From Reyranella sp. (lineage in GTDB: Bacteria; Pseudomonadota; Alphaproteobacteria; Reyranellales; Reyranellaceae), in NCBI RefSeq assembly GCF_004296935.1, contig NZ_SCVH01000099.1:1-46273 (forward strand): DNA of 46,273 nt, in the 5' to 3' direction. The position numbers were made by a program, and so were the translations under genes. The notes below the pieces were generated by a model. That model was given only the letters and a program-made list of their open reading frames with translations. It made no database searches and was not told the DNA's origin. Below are positions 31,930 to 40,886 of this stretch, one piece after another. Each line of letters begins with the position of its first letter. Position 1 is the stretch's first letter.

Positions 31930-34900
31930 CTAGGCCCGCTTCGCCTTGGCGATCGACAGCGGCTGCGGCAGGCGGGTCAGCATCTCCTTCGGGACGACCT
32001 GCCAGAAGCGCTCGACTTCGCGGTCCCAGTCGTTCAGCAGGCGCGCGCCGAGCGGTGACTTGGTTTCGGCGACATGCTCCTCGACCAGCTTCCTGAGCTC
32101 GGCTTCCCAATGCGGATGGTCGAGGCGCTGCCACATCACCGTCTCGGGATTGACCTTGAGCTTGAAGGCATCGGCCGGGTCGTAGACGAAGGCCATGCCG
32201 CCGGTCATGCCGGCGGCGAAGTTGACGCCGACCGGACCCAGCACCACGGCGGTGCCGCCGGTCATGTATTCGCAGCCGTTGCAGCCCAGGCCCTCGACCA
32301 CGGCATCGGCGCCGGAGTTGCGCACGGCGAAGCGCTCGCCCGCGAGGCCTGAGGCAAACAGCTTGCCGGCCGTCGCGCCATAGAGAACCGTGTTGCCGAT
32401 GATGGCGTTGTGCTCGGGCACCAGCGGGCTCGATACGGTCGGCTTCACAACGATGGTGCCGCCGCTCAGGCCCTTGCCGACATAGTCGTTGGCATCGCCG
32501 AACACTTCCAGCTTCATGCCGCGCACGGCGAAGGCGCCGAGCGACTGGCCGGCGGTGCCGCGCAGCCGCACGGTGACGGTGTCGGGCTGCAGGCCGGACA
32601 TGCCGTACTTGCGCGTGATCATGGCGGCCAGCCGCGTGCCCACGGCGCGATGGGTGTTCCGCACGCTGTATTGGAGCTGCATCTTCTCGCGATGCGTGAA
32701 CAGCGGCTGGGCGTCGCGGATCATCTGGGCATCCAGCGTGTCGGGCACCTCGTTCCGGCCCTCGACCGTGCAGTGCGCCACCTCGCGGCCGCCGTCGGCG
32801 CGCGTCAGCAGTGGATTGAGGTCAAGGTCGTCGAGATAACGCGCGCCGCGGCTCACCTGCCGCAGCAGGTCGGAGCGGCCGACGATCTCGACCAGCGAGC
32901 GGTAGCCCAGCTGCGCCAGGATCTCGCGCACTTCTTCAGCGACGAAGCTGAAGAGGTTGACGACCTTCTCGGGCGAGCCATCGAACTTGGCGCGCAGCTT
33001 CGGATCCTGCGTGCAGACGCCGACCGGGCAGGTGTTGGAATGGCACTGCCGCACCATGATGCAACCCATGGCGATCAGCGATGCCGTGCCGATGCCGTAC
33101 TCCTCGGCACCCAGCATGGCGGCGATCACCACATCGCGGCCGGTCTTGATGCCGCCGTCGGTGCGCAGCAGCACCTTTTCGCGCAGGCGATTGAGCGTCA
33201 GCACCTGGTGCGTCTCCGACAGGCCCATCTCCCAGGGAATGCCGGCATACTTGATGCTGGTCTGTGGGCTGGCGCCGGTGCCGCCGCTGTGACCGGAGAT
33301 CAGGATCGTGTCGGCCTTGGCCTTGGCGACGCCGGCCGCGATGGTGCCGATGCCCGATCGCGCGACCAGCTTCACCGTCACCCGGGCCTCGGGATTGATC
33401 TGCTTCAGGTCGTAGATGAGCTGCGCCAGATCCTCGATCGAGTAGATGTCGTGGTGCGGCGGCGGGCTGATCAGGGTGACGCCGGGCGTGGAATGGCGCA
33501 GGCGGGCGATCATTTCGCTCACTTTCAGGCCGGGCAGCTGGCCGCCTTCGCCGGGCTTGGCGCCCTGGGCTACCTTGATCTCGATCTCGCGGCAGTTGTT
33601 GAGATACTCGGCGGTGACGCCGAAACGTCCCGACGCCACCTGCTTGATCGCCGATGAGGCGTTGTCGCCGTTGGCGCGCGGGCTGTAGCGCGCCGGATCC
33701 TCGCCGCCTTCACCCGAATCGGACTTGGCGCCGATCCGGTTCATGGCGATCGAGAGCGTCTCGTGCGCCTCGGGGCCGAGCGCGCCCAACGAGATGCCGG
33801 GCGCCACCAGCCGCTTGCGCAGCTCGGTGATCGACTCGACCTCGTCGAGGACGACCGGGGCGCGGTCGGTCTTGAAGTCGAGCAGGTCGCGCAGGTTGAT
33901 CGGCGGCAGCTTGCGCACCGCGTCGCTGTACTTGCGGTACTTGGCGTAGGACTCGGTGTTCACCGCGTCCTGCAGCATGTGGATGAGGTCGCCCTCGAAA
34001 TTGTGGCGATCGCCGCCACGCCGCGTCTTGTAGAAGCCGCCGATCGGGAGCGCGATCACGTCCTCGTCGAAGGCGCGGCTGTGCTGCTCGGCGATCTTCT
34101 CCTGCACGCCGCGCAGCCCGATGCCGGAGATGCGCGAGGGCATGCCGGGGAAGAACTCGGCGACCAGCGAGCGCGACAGGCCCACCGCCTCGAAGTTGCA
34201 GCCGCCGCGGTACGACGACAGCACCGAGATGCCCATCTTGGACATCACCTTGAGCAGGCCCTCGTCCAGCGCCTTCTTGTAGTTGGCGAGGCACTGGCCG
34301 AGCGAGAGCTTGCCGAACAGGCCGCGCGCATGGCGGGCGGCGATCGTCTCCTCGGCGAGGTAGGGGTTCACCGTAGTGGCCCCGACGCCGATGATGACGG
34401 CGGCGTAGTGGACGTCGAGACATTCGCCGGAACGGATGTTGAGCGACGTGAAGGTGCGCAGCGACTGGCGCACGAGGTGGGAGTGCACGGCGCCCGCTGC
34501 CAGGATCATCGGCAGCGCCGCCCGGTCGGAATCGACGTTGGCGTCGGTCAGCACGACGTGCAGGCAGCCACGGCGCACGGCCTCCTCGGCCTCGTGGCAG
34601 ATGCGCTCGAAGGCCTGGCGCATGGCATCGAGGCCACCCCGGGGATCGAAGGCGCAGTCGATGCGGGCGACCGTGTCGCCCATGTAGTTGCGCATCGCCT
34701 CGAACTCGGCGTTGAGCACGATCGGCGATTGCAGCGACAGCATCTCGCTCTGCTCGGGGCTTTCGTCGAGGATGTTGCCAAGGTTGCCGAGCCGCGTGCG
34801 CAAGGTCATGACGTTGCGCTCGCGCAGGGAGTCGATCGGCGGATTGGTGACCTGGCTGAAATTCTGCCGGAAGTAGTGGTGCATGCCGCGATAGGTGTCC

Positions 34901-36483
34901 GACAGCACCGCGAGCGGTGCGTCATCGCCCATCGAGCCCACGGCTTCCTTGGCGTCCTCGACCATGGGATGCAGGATCATCTCGAGATCCTCGACCGACC
35001 AGCCGGCGGCGAACTGGCGGCGGCGCAGCTCGTCGGCCTCGAAATGCTCGGTGGCCGGCGCGTCCTGCTTGATCAGCGAATCGAGTTCGACCGTGCGGCC
35101 AGTCCAGGCCGCGTAGTCGTGCGTTTCGGCGAGCATGTCCTTCAGCTCGTGGTCCTTGTAGAGCCTGGGCAGGTCCATATCGACGGCCAGCATCTCGCCC
35201 GGGCCGAGCCGGCCCTTCTCGACGATCCTGGCTTCGTCCTGGGGCACCATGCCGGCCTCGGAGCCGGCGATCAGCAGCTCGTCCGACGTCCGCACGTAGC
35301 GCATTGGCCTGAGGCCGTTGCGGTCGAGCCCGACCAGCGCCCACTTGCCGGCGACGGCGGCGATGGCGGCCGGACCGTCCCACGGCTCCATGACGCCGTT
35401 CACGTAGTTGTACATGGCGCGGTGCTTGGGCGGCACGTTCGGATTGGATGACGACGCCTCGGGAATCATCATCGATTTGACCATGGGCAGGTTGCGATGG
35501 CCGCGCACCAGGAGTTCGAACACGTTGTCGAGCGCCGATGAGTCGGACGCATCGGGCTGGATGATCGGCTTCAGATCCTCGATCGAGCGGCCGAAGCCGT
35601 CGTGGTCGAGCCGGGCCTCATGGCTCTTCATCCAGTTGACGTTGCCCAGGATGGTGTTGATCTCGCCGTTGTGCGCCAGCACGCGGAAGGGCTGCGCCAG
35701 CTTCCACTGCGGGAAGGTGTTGGTCGAATAGCGCTGGTGGAAGATCGCGAAGCGCGAGGTGAAGCGCTCGTCGAGCAGGTCGGGATAGAAGGCGCTGAGA
35801 TGTTCGGCGAGGAACATGCCCTTGTAGACGACCGAGCGGCAGCTGAGCGAGCAGACGTAGAACTCGGCGATGCTGGCGGCGATCGCCGCCTTCTCCATGC
35901 GGCGGCGCAGGATGTAGAGCTGCTTCTCGAACTCGCGGTTGTCGAGCTTCGGGTCGCCGCGGCCGATCAGGATCTGCTCGATCTCGGGCCGCGTCTCGTT
36001 GGCCTTCTCGCCGATCGAGGAAATGTCGACCGGCACCTGACGCCAGCCCAGGATGGTGTGGCCGAAGCGCAGGATCTCGGTCTCGACGATGATGCGGCAG
36101 CGCTCCTGGGCGCCGAGGTCGGTGCGGGGCAGGAACACCATGCCGACGGCGATCCGGCCGACCTGGGGCAGCTCGCCGCTCGAGTCGCGGATATGCTCCT
36201 TGAAGAAGTCCTGCGGGATCTCGACGTGCAGGCCCGCGCCGTCGCCGGTCTTGCCGTCGGCGTCGACGGCGCCGCGATGCCATACAGCCTTCAGCGCATC
36301 GATGCCGGCCACGACAACGTCGCGGCGACGCTTGCCGTCCAGCGCCACGACGAGCCCCACGCCACAGGAGTCGAGCTCCTGCGCGGGATTGTAGCCGTAG
36401 GCGTCGGTGAGCTTCGCGGTTCCGCTCTGGTAGTCGCGGACGAATTGCTGGGCATCTTGGGCATCGAAGGGACGTGCGGACAT
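31930..36483 (-). CDS. gltB: Glutamate synthase (NADPH) large subunit
   Basis: A 1517-aa large subunit that takes ammonia from glutamine and makes glutamate from 2-oxoglutarate. A propeptide of about 39 residues precedes the catalytic Cys40 (AQELDSCGVGL) of the N-terminal amidotransferase. The FMN-binding synthase domain contains ISGHSGGTGASPQTSIKYAG, and the [3Fe-4S] cysteines are in CIMVRQCHSNTCPVGVC. The C-terminal GXGXG beta-helix follows (GGTIVVKP, GNTVLYGATAGKLFASG). The length is normal. It forms an operon with gltD, but a glutathione transferase and a tautomerase gene lie between the two subunits. Confidence 0.97.
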   Translation of the reverse strand: MSARPFDAQDAQQFVRDYQSGTAKLTDAYGYNPAQELDSCGVGLVVALDGKRRRDVVVAGIDALKAVWHRGAVDADGKTGDGAGLHVEIPQDFFKEHIRDSSGELPQVGRIAVGMVFLPRTDLGAQERCRIIVETEILRFGHTILGWRQVPVDISSIGEKANETRPEIEQILIGRGDPKLDNREFEKQLYILRRRMEKAAIAASIAEFYVCSLSCRSVVYKGMFLAEHLSAFYPDLLDERFTSRFAIFHQRYSTNTFPQWKLAQPFRVLAHNGEINTILGNVNWMKSHEARLDHDGFGRSIEDLKPIIQPDASDSSALDNVFELLVRGHRNLPMVKSMMIPEASSSNPNVPPKHRAMYNYVNGVMEPWDGPAAIAAVAGKWALVGLDRNGLRPMRYVRTSDELLIAGSEAGMVPQDEARIVEKGRLGPGEMLAVDMDLPRLYKDHELKDMLAETHDYAAWTGRTVELDSLIKQDAPATEHFEADELRRRQFAAGWSVEDLEMILHPMVEDAKEAVGSMGDDAPLAVLSDTYRGMHHYFRQNFSQVTNPPIDSLRERNVMTLRTRLGNLGNILDESPEQSEMLSLQSPIVLNAEFEAMRNYMGDTVARIDCAFDPRGGLDAMRQAFERICHEAEEAVRRGCLHVVLTDANVDSDRAALPMILAAGAVHSHLVRQSLRTFTSLNIRSGECLDVHYAAVIIGVGATTVNPYLAEETIAARHARGLFGKLSLGQCLANYKKALDEGLLKVMSKMGISVLSSYRGGCNFEAVGLSRSLVAEFFPGMPSRISGIGLRGVQEKIAEQHSRAFDEDVIALPIGGFYKTRRGGDRHNFEGDLIHMLQDAVNTESYAKYRKYSDAVRKLPPINLRDLLDFKTDRAPVVLDEVESITELRKRLVAPGISLGALGPEAHETLSIAMNRIGAKSDSGEGGEDPARYSPRANGDNASSAIKQVASGRFGVTAEYLNNCREIEIKVAQGAKPGEGGQLPGLKVSEMIARLRHSTPGVTLISPPPHHDIYSIEDLAQLIYDLKQINPEARVTVKLVARSGIGTIAAGVAKAKADTILISGHSGGTGASPQTSIKYAGIPWEMGLSETHQVLTLNRLREKVLLRTDGGIKTGRDVVIAAMLGAEEYGIGTASLIAMGCIMVRQCHSNTCPVGVCTQDPKLRAKFDGSPEKVVNLFSFVAEEVREILAQLGYRSLVEIVGRSDLLRQVSRGARYLDDLDLNPLLTRADGGREVAHCTVEGRNEVPDTLDAQMIRDAQPLFTHREKMQLQYSVRNTHRAVGTRLAAMITRKYGMSGLQPDTVTVRLRGTAGQSLGAFAVRGMKLEVFGDANDYVGKGLSGGTIVVKPTVSSPLVPEHNAIIGNTVLYGATAGKLFASGLAGERFAVRNSGADAVVEGLGCNGCEYMTGGTAVVLGPVGVNFAAGMTGGMAFVYDPADAFKLKVNPETVMWQRLDHPHWEAELRKLVEEHVAETKSPLGARLLNDWDREVERFWQVVPKEMLTRLPQPLSIAKAKRA

Positions 36484-36507
36484 GACGTCGGATCCTTGCA
36501 GGGAGAA

Positions 36508-36690
36508 CTAGTCGGAGAAGAGCTTGCCGGCCTCGGCCCAGTTCTCTTTCTTGATGTCGGTGAGGATGATTTGGACGGCGTCGGGCGTGCAGCCCAGTGC
36601 CCGGCAGGTGCCTTCGGTGAGCTCCTTGGCGAGCTTGCGGCGCTGTTCCAGCGTGCGGCCCTCGAACATCTGGACGTTGATCATCGGCAT
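36508..36690 (-). CDS. 4-oxalocrotonate tautomerase family protein
   Basis: A 60-aa tautomerase-superfamily protein. After removal of Met1 the catalytic Pro1 is exposed (MPMINVQMFEGRTLEQRRKL), and VQIILTDIKKENWAEAGKL is the usual C-terminal half. I chose ATG 36690 because Pro must follow it directly. These enzymes interconvert keto and enol forms, often in aromatic degradation. It lies between gst and gltB in the same operon direction; a link to glutamate synthesis is not known. Confidence 0.88.
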   Translation of the reverse strand: MPMINVQMFEGRTLEQRRKLAKELTEGTCRALGCTPDAVQIILTDIKKENWAEAGKLFSD

Positions 36691-36707
36691 TTTCTTCTTC
36701 TCCCTTG

Positions 36708-37322
36708 TTAGAACTTGTGGTCGATCGCGACGTAGCCAAGCTGGGCCTTCACGCGCGACAGCCATGACGTAATGTTCGGATAGCGCGACAGGTCGAACTC
36801 ACCCTCGTGTGCCACGTGCGTGTAGGCATAGAGGGCAATGTCGGCGAGGCCATAGCGTTCATCGACGAAGAACGTGCGGGTCGCGAGATGCTTCTCCATC
36901 ACGTCGAGCGCAGCGTAACCCTTCTTCATGATGTCGGGCAGGTTGGCTTCCTGCTGCGGCGTGAGCTTGTCGAGGAAGTGCTTCCAGAAGCGCGCCACGG
37001 CGATGTAGGGCTCGTGGCTGTACTGCTCGAAGAACATCCATTGCAACGTCTTCGCGCGCGCCAGCCGGTCGGAAGGCGCGAACGCCGTGCCCTCGGCGAG
37101 GTACCAGAGGATCGCGCCTGACTCGAAAAGGAAGGTGCCGTCCTCGAGCTCGAGCGTCGGGATGCGGCCGTTCGGGTTCTTCTTCAGGAACTCCGGCGTG
37201 CGCGTCTCGCCCTTCAGGATATCGCGCTCGATGCGCTCGAACGGCACGCCGAGTTGCGACATCAGCAGCCAGACCTTGTAGCCGTTGCCCGATCCGGTGA
37301 AGTCGTAAACCTTCAGCATCAT
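36708..37322 (-). CDS. Glutathione S-transferase family protein
   Basis: A 204-aa cytosolic GST. The N-terminal thioredoxin-like domain (MLKVYDFTGSGNGYKVWLLMSQLG, NPNGRIPTLELEDGTFLFESGAILWYLAEG) holds the glutathione site with the cis-Pro and Glu-Ser pair. The C-terminal helical domain includes YGLADIALYAYTHVAHEGEFDL. The start is next to the gltD stop with no gap, which indicates coupling. The substrate is unknown; it may detoxify electrophiles or act in isomerisation with the neighbouring tautomerase. Confidence 0.9.
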   Translation of the reverse strand: MMLKVYDFTGSGNGYKVWLLMSQLGVPFERIERDILKGETRTPEFLKKNPNGRIPTLELEDGTFLFESGAILWYLAEGTAFAPSDRLARAKTLQWMFFEQYSHEPYIAVARFWKHFLDKLTPQQEANLPDIMKKGYAALDVMEKHLATRTFFVDERYGLADIALYAYTHVAHEGEFDLSRYPNITSWLSRVKAQLGYVAIDHKF

Positions 37323-38765
37323 CTACTCCGCTGCGATTCGTTGGGCGTTCAGCGCCTTTGTCGTCAGATACGAATGGATGCGCTCGGCGGCGTCGCGGCC
37401 ATCGCGCACCGCCCACACCACCAGCGAGGCACCGCGCACGATGTCGCCGGCGGCGAACACGCCGTCGACACTGGTCATCATGCTGCGCCAGTCGATGTCG
37501 AGCGTGCCCCAGCTGGTGACGCCAAGATCGGGCGTGGCGAGAGCTTCGGGCAGATTCTCCGGGTCAAAGCCCAGCGCCTTCAGCACGAGGTCGGCCTCGA
37601 TGTTGACATGGCTGTTGGGGATCTCCTGCGGCGTCTGACGGCCGGACGCATCGGGCATGCCGAGATGGATGCGCACCGTCCGCACATGGCTCACGTGGTC
37701 CTTGCCGAGGAACGCCTGCGGCGCGGACAGCCAGACGAACTCGACGCCTTCCTCCTCGGCGTGCTTCACCTCGCGTTGCGAGCCCGGCATGTTGGCGCGA
37801 TCGCGCCGATAGAGGCACTTCACCGACTTGGCGCCCTGGCGAACGGCCGTGCGTACGCAGTCCATCGCCGTGTCGCCGCCACCCACGACCACGACGTTCT
37901 TGCCCTCGGCGTACAGCGCGCCGGACTCGATTCCCGGCACCGCGTCGCCGAGGCCGCTCCGGTTGGCGGCGGTGAGATAGTCGAGCGCCGCCGCGATGCC
38001 GGGCAGGCCGACGCCGGGGGCCTGGATGTCGCGCGCCTTGTAGACACCGGTCGCGATCAACACCGCGCCGTGACGCTGGCGCAGCTCTTCCATCGAAACG
38101 TCGCGGCCGATCTCGCAGCCGAGATGGAAGGCGACCTTCGAGTCGCGCAGCAGTTTTTCGCGGCGCTGCACGATGTCCTTCTCGAGCTTGAAGTTGGGGA
38201 TGCCGTAGATCATCAGGCCGCCGACGCGGTCGTAGCGATCGTAGACCGCGACCTGGTAGCCCTTGCGGCGCAGTTGCTCGGCGGCGGCGAGGCCCGCCGG
38301 TCCGGCGCCGATGATGCCGACGCTCTCAGGGCGCTCGCGGCGCGGCCGGATCGGCTTCACCCAACCCTGGCTCCAGGCGGTGTCGGTGATGAACTTCTCG
38401 ACGGAACCGATGGTGACCGCGTCAAAACCCTTCTCGATGACGCAGTTGCCCTCGCACAGCCGGTCTTGCGGGCAGATGCGGCCGCAGATCTCGGGGAAGT
38501 TGTTGGTGGCCGAGGAGAGCTCGTAGGCCTCCTCGAGCCGGCCTTCGGCGGTGAGCTTCAGCCAGTCGGGAATGTTGTTCTGCAGCGGGCAGTGGATCTG
38601 GCAGAAGGGCACGCCACACTGCGAGCAGCGCGCGGCCTGTTCGGCCGCCTTCTCGCGGGCATAGTTGCTGTAGATCTCATCGAAGTCGCGACGGCGCTCG
38701 GCGGCCGGCCGCTTGTCCGGCATGGCCTGCGACGTTCCGACGAACTTCAGCATCCTTTCGGCCAT
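37323..38765 (-). CDS. gltD: Glutamate synthase (NADPH) small subunit
   Basis: A 480-aa FAD- and Fe-S-containing subunit that passes electrons from NADPH to GltB. Two four-cysteine clusters lie at the N-terminus (CSQCGVPFCQIHC and CGRICPQDRLCEGNC). The FAD site is GIIGAGPAGLAAAEQL and the NADPH site is VVVVGGGDTAMDCVRTAV. It is the first gene of the minus-strand set gltD-gst-tautomerase-gltB. The AT-rich 246-bp gap upstream should hold the promoter. Confidence 0.97.
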   Translation of the reverse strand: MAERMLKFVGTSQAMPDKRPAAERRRDFDEIYSNYAREKAAEQAARCSQCGVPFCQIHCPLQNNIPDWLKLTAEGRLEEAYELSSATNNFPEICGRICPQDRLCEGNCVIEKGFDAVTIGSVEKFITDTAWSQGWVKPIRPRRERPESVGIIGAGPAGLAAAEQLRRKGYQVAVYDRYDRVGGLMIYGIPNFKLEKDIVQRREKLLRDSKVAFHLGCEIGRDVSMEELRQRHGAVLIATGVYKARDIQAPGVGLPGIAAALDYLTAANRSGLGDAVPGIESGALYAEGKNVVVVGGGDTAMDCVRTAVRQGAKSVKCLYRRDRANMPGSQREVKHAEEEGVEFVWLSAPQAFLGKDHVSHVRTVRIHLGMPDASGRQTPQEIPNSHVNIEADLVLKALGFDPENLPEALATPDLGVTSWGTLDIDWRSMMTSVDGVFAAGDIVRGASLVVWAVRDGRDAAERIHSYLTTKALNAQRIAAE

Positions 38766-39011
38766 GGCCCAGCCCTCGAAGCAATGATGTAATTTTATTA
38801 CGCAAAGGGCGTGCCGCTGGCGTCAAAGCTGCGCGCCCACGCTCTTTCATCATGGATTAACTCTATAGTCAATATTACTGACCTATTTTTCGAGCGAAAG
38901 AATCTCAGAGGTTCATCAAGGAGAAAATACCTGAATGAAATCAAAAATATATTACCATTATAGGACTAATTGGAAAAAGCAGCCAGATGCGGGCAGAAAA
39001 GCCCGATTTTA
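38766..39011. other. AT-rich intergenic region upstream of gltD
   Basis: About 246 bp with strongly raised A+T content in an otherwise GC-rich window; it must contain the gltD operon promoter on the minus strand. AAAATATATTACCATTATAG near 38944 and TAATTTTATTACGC near 38789 are the most promoter-like patches, but I cannot choose clear boxes. A hairpin CGGGC-AGAAAA-GCCCG followed by ATTTTATT (38990-39013) has terminator form on the plus strand. A 26-codon plus-strand frame, 38935-39015, is not convincing. Confidence 0.45.
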
Positions 39012-39965
39012 TTAGGCGGGAGCGTGCTGGTTGTAGCGGCCGCCAACGCGGAAGCGGTCGAGATAGGTCGGCAGAATGGCCTCCGCGGCGGTCGGCTGGA
39101 TGCCAAGGGCGGCGAGCCCAGGGGCGCCGGGCCGGGCGACGTTATCCTGGGTCAGGAGCTCGACCTGGTCGTGGGTGAGCGGCGGGACGGGCAGGAATTC
39201 GGCGAAGAAGCCGGCGATCTTCATCAGGGGGGCCGGCACGCCCAAGATCGGCTTGTGGCGGTCGATCTCGCGCAACACGAGGGCGGCGATCTCGCGATAG
39301 GTGTAGGTGCGCGGCCCGCCCAATTCGAACACGGTCTTGGCTGTCTCCGGGCGGGCGAGAACGGCCACGGCGGCCTTGCCGACGTCGCCGCAGAACACCG
39401 GCTGGACCTTGGCGGAGCCGCTGCCCACGACGGGCACGAACGGCGCCAGTGCCGCAATCCGCCCCAGCCGGTTGAACATCGCATCGTCGGGCCCGAAGAC
39501 CACGCTTGGCCGCAGGATCGTGGCCGACGGGAAGCCCGCCACGATCGCGTCTTCCGCCTCGACCTTCGACCGGACAAAGCGATTCTTCGAGCCGCGGCGG
39601 TCGGCGCCAATGCCCGAGATATGAACCAGTCGCTCGACACCCGCGGCGCTTGCCGCTTCGGCGATGGCGCGGGCGCCGGCGACGTGAACCGATTGGTAGC
39701 GCTGGCGGCCGCGCTGGAATGGAATGCCGGCGGCGTTGATCACGGCCTGGCTGCCGGCGATCGCTGCCGCCACCGACGACGGCACCCTGAGATTGGCCCG
39801 CATCAGCGTGATCTGGCCGACATCGCCTGCGGTCTTCAGGGGCTCCGCCAGCTCGATCCGGCGGACCGCGACGCGGACCAGCAGGCCCTCCTGCGCGAGC
39901 GCCCGCACAATGGCCCGGCCGATGAAGCCGCTGCCGCCGAAAACCGTGACCTGCTTGATGCTCAT
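39012..39965 (-). CDS. NDUFA9-like NAD(P)-binding protein (complex I accessory subunit family)
   Basis: A 317-aa extended short-chain dehydrogenase-like protein. The NAD(P) loop is VFGGSGFIGRAIVRALAQEG at residues 8-27. RLVHISGIGAD, RSKVEAEDAIVAGFPSATILRPSVVFGPDD and ELGGPRTYTYREIAALVL match the alphaproteobacterial relatives of mitochondrial complex I subunit NDUFA9. It probably stabilises respiratory complex I or handles NADPH or quinone-related chemistry. It is transcribed away from tRNA-Leu. Confidence 0.88.
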   Translation of the reverse strand: MSIKQVTVFGGSGFIGRAIVRALAQEGLLVRVAVRRIELAEPLKTAGDVGQITLMRANLRVPSSVAAAIAGSQAVINAAGIPFQRGRQRYQSVHVAGARAIAEAASAAGVERLVHISGIGADRRGSKNRFVRSKVEAEDAIVAGFPSATILRPSVVFGPDDAMFNRLGRIAALAPFVPVVGSGSAKVQPVFCGDVGKAAVAVLARPETAKTVFELGGPRTYTYREIAALVLREIDRHKPILGVPAPLMKIAGFFAEFLPVPPLTHDQVELLTQDNVARPGAPGLAALGIQPTAAEAILPTYLDRFRVGGRYNQHAPA

Positions 39966-40025
39966 GGATGCTGCCTATAACTCATCGTCGTCCCGGTGCA
40001 AGAGGATGGCGCAAAGGCACTGCGG

Positions 40026-40054
40026 TTGACATCGGCGCGGCCCCGCCCTAACTC
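40026..40054 (+). promoter_or_regulatory. Probable promoter of tRNA-Leu
   Basis: A perfect -35 TTGACA (40026-40031) is followed after 17 bp by TAACTC (40049-40054), a weak -10. Transcription would start about 20 nt before the tRNA. The -10 is poor, so confidence is moderate. Confidence 0.45.
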
Positions 40055-40080
40055 ACGGCCCGCAACAGCCCGCATGCCGT

Positions 40081-40165
<85 letters not shown>

Positions 40166-40191
40166 TGCAGGGCTTGCGAGGCATCCGTTAA

Positions 40192-40803
40192 ATGGCGATC
40201 AGCCTTCACCGCGGCGACCTTCCCGCCGATCTGTCGTTCGGGCCCGTCGTGGCGATCGACACCGAGACGATGGGCCTCAACCCCCATCGCGACCGGCTCT
40301 GCCTGGTCCAGCTCTCGGCCGGCGACGGCAACGCCCATCTGGTTCAAATTCCGCGCGGACCGATCAAGGCGCCGCGCCTGGCCGCCCTGACCGCCGATCC
40401 CAAGGTCCTCAAGCTCTTCCACTTCGGCCGCTTCGACATCGCCGTGCTCGAGCATGCGCTCGGCGTGCGCTGCGAGCCGGTCTACTGCACCAAGATCGCG
40501 GCAAGGCTGACGCGGACCTTCACCGACCGTTTCGGCCTGAAAGATCTCTGCAAGGAACTCTTGGGCGTCGACCTGTCCAAGCAGCAGCAGACCTCCGACT
40601 GGGGCGCCGAAAGCCTGAGCGACGAGCAATTGGCCTATGCCGCGTCCGATGTGCTGTACTTGCACGCGCTCAAGGCCAAGCTGGATGCGCTCCTGAAGCG
40701 GGAAGGCCGAACCGATCTGGCCGCCGCCGCCTTCCGTTTCCTGCCCAGCCGGGCCCGCCTGGATATCGCGGGCTGGCCCGAGATCGATATTTTCGCACAT
40801 TGA
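40192..40803 (+). CDS. rnd: Ribonuclease D-like 3'-5' exonuclease (single domain)
   Basis: A 203-aa DEDDy exonuclease, likely for trimming tRNA or other RNA 3' ends. The acidic residues are in AIDTETMGL (Asp23, Glu25) and FHFGRFDIAVLE, with the last pair in YAASDVLYLHAL. LGVDLSKQQQTSDWGAESLSDEQLAYAASD is the classic RNase D stretch. It has only the exonuclease domain and lacks the HRDC domains of E. coli RNase D, which is common in alphaproteobacteria. Its place directly behind a tRNA gene is suggestive but may be chance. Confidence 0.88.
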   Translation: MAISLHRGDLPADLSFGPVVAIDTETMGLNPHRDRLCLVQLSAGDGNAHLVQIPRGPIKAPRLAALTADPKVLKLFHFGRFDIAVLEHALGVRCEPVYCTKIAARLTRTFTDRFGLKDLCKELLGVDLSKQQQTSDWGAESLSDEQLAYAASDVLYLHALKAKLDALLKREGRTDLAAAAFRFLPSRARLDIAGWPEIDIFAH

Positions 40804-40823
40804 AATATAGCCAGGCGTGACTT

Positions 40824-40839
40824 TGGCACGACTATTGCA
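40824..40839 (+). promoter_or_regulatory. Sigma-54 promoter upstream of rpoN
   Basis: TGGCACG (40824-40830), 4 bp, TTGCA (40835-40839) matches the -24/-12 consensus exactly, with GG and GC 10 bp apart. Transcription would start near 40850, about 36 nt before rpoN. It implies that sigma-54 acts at its own gene, either as activator-dependent expression or as a block to another promoter. Confidence 0.75.
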
Positions 40840-40886
40840 TTAGAACTTCCGGCGGGGGTCATTGGCCCTCGGGGTTGGGGGTAACG

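Noticed and set aside
38935-39015. A 26-codon plus-strand frame (MKSKIYYHYR) with AGGAG 11 nt upstream
   Set aside because: It is short, in AT-rich promoter DNA, its end overlaps the stop of the opposite gene, and its last codons coincide with a terminator-like hairpin. Not convincing without expression data.
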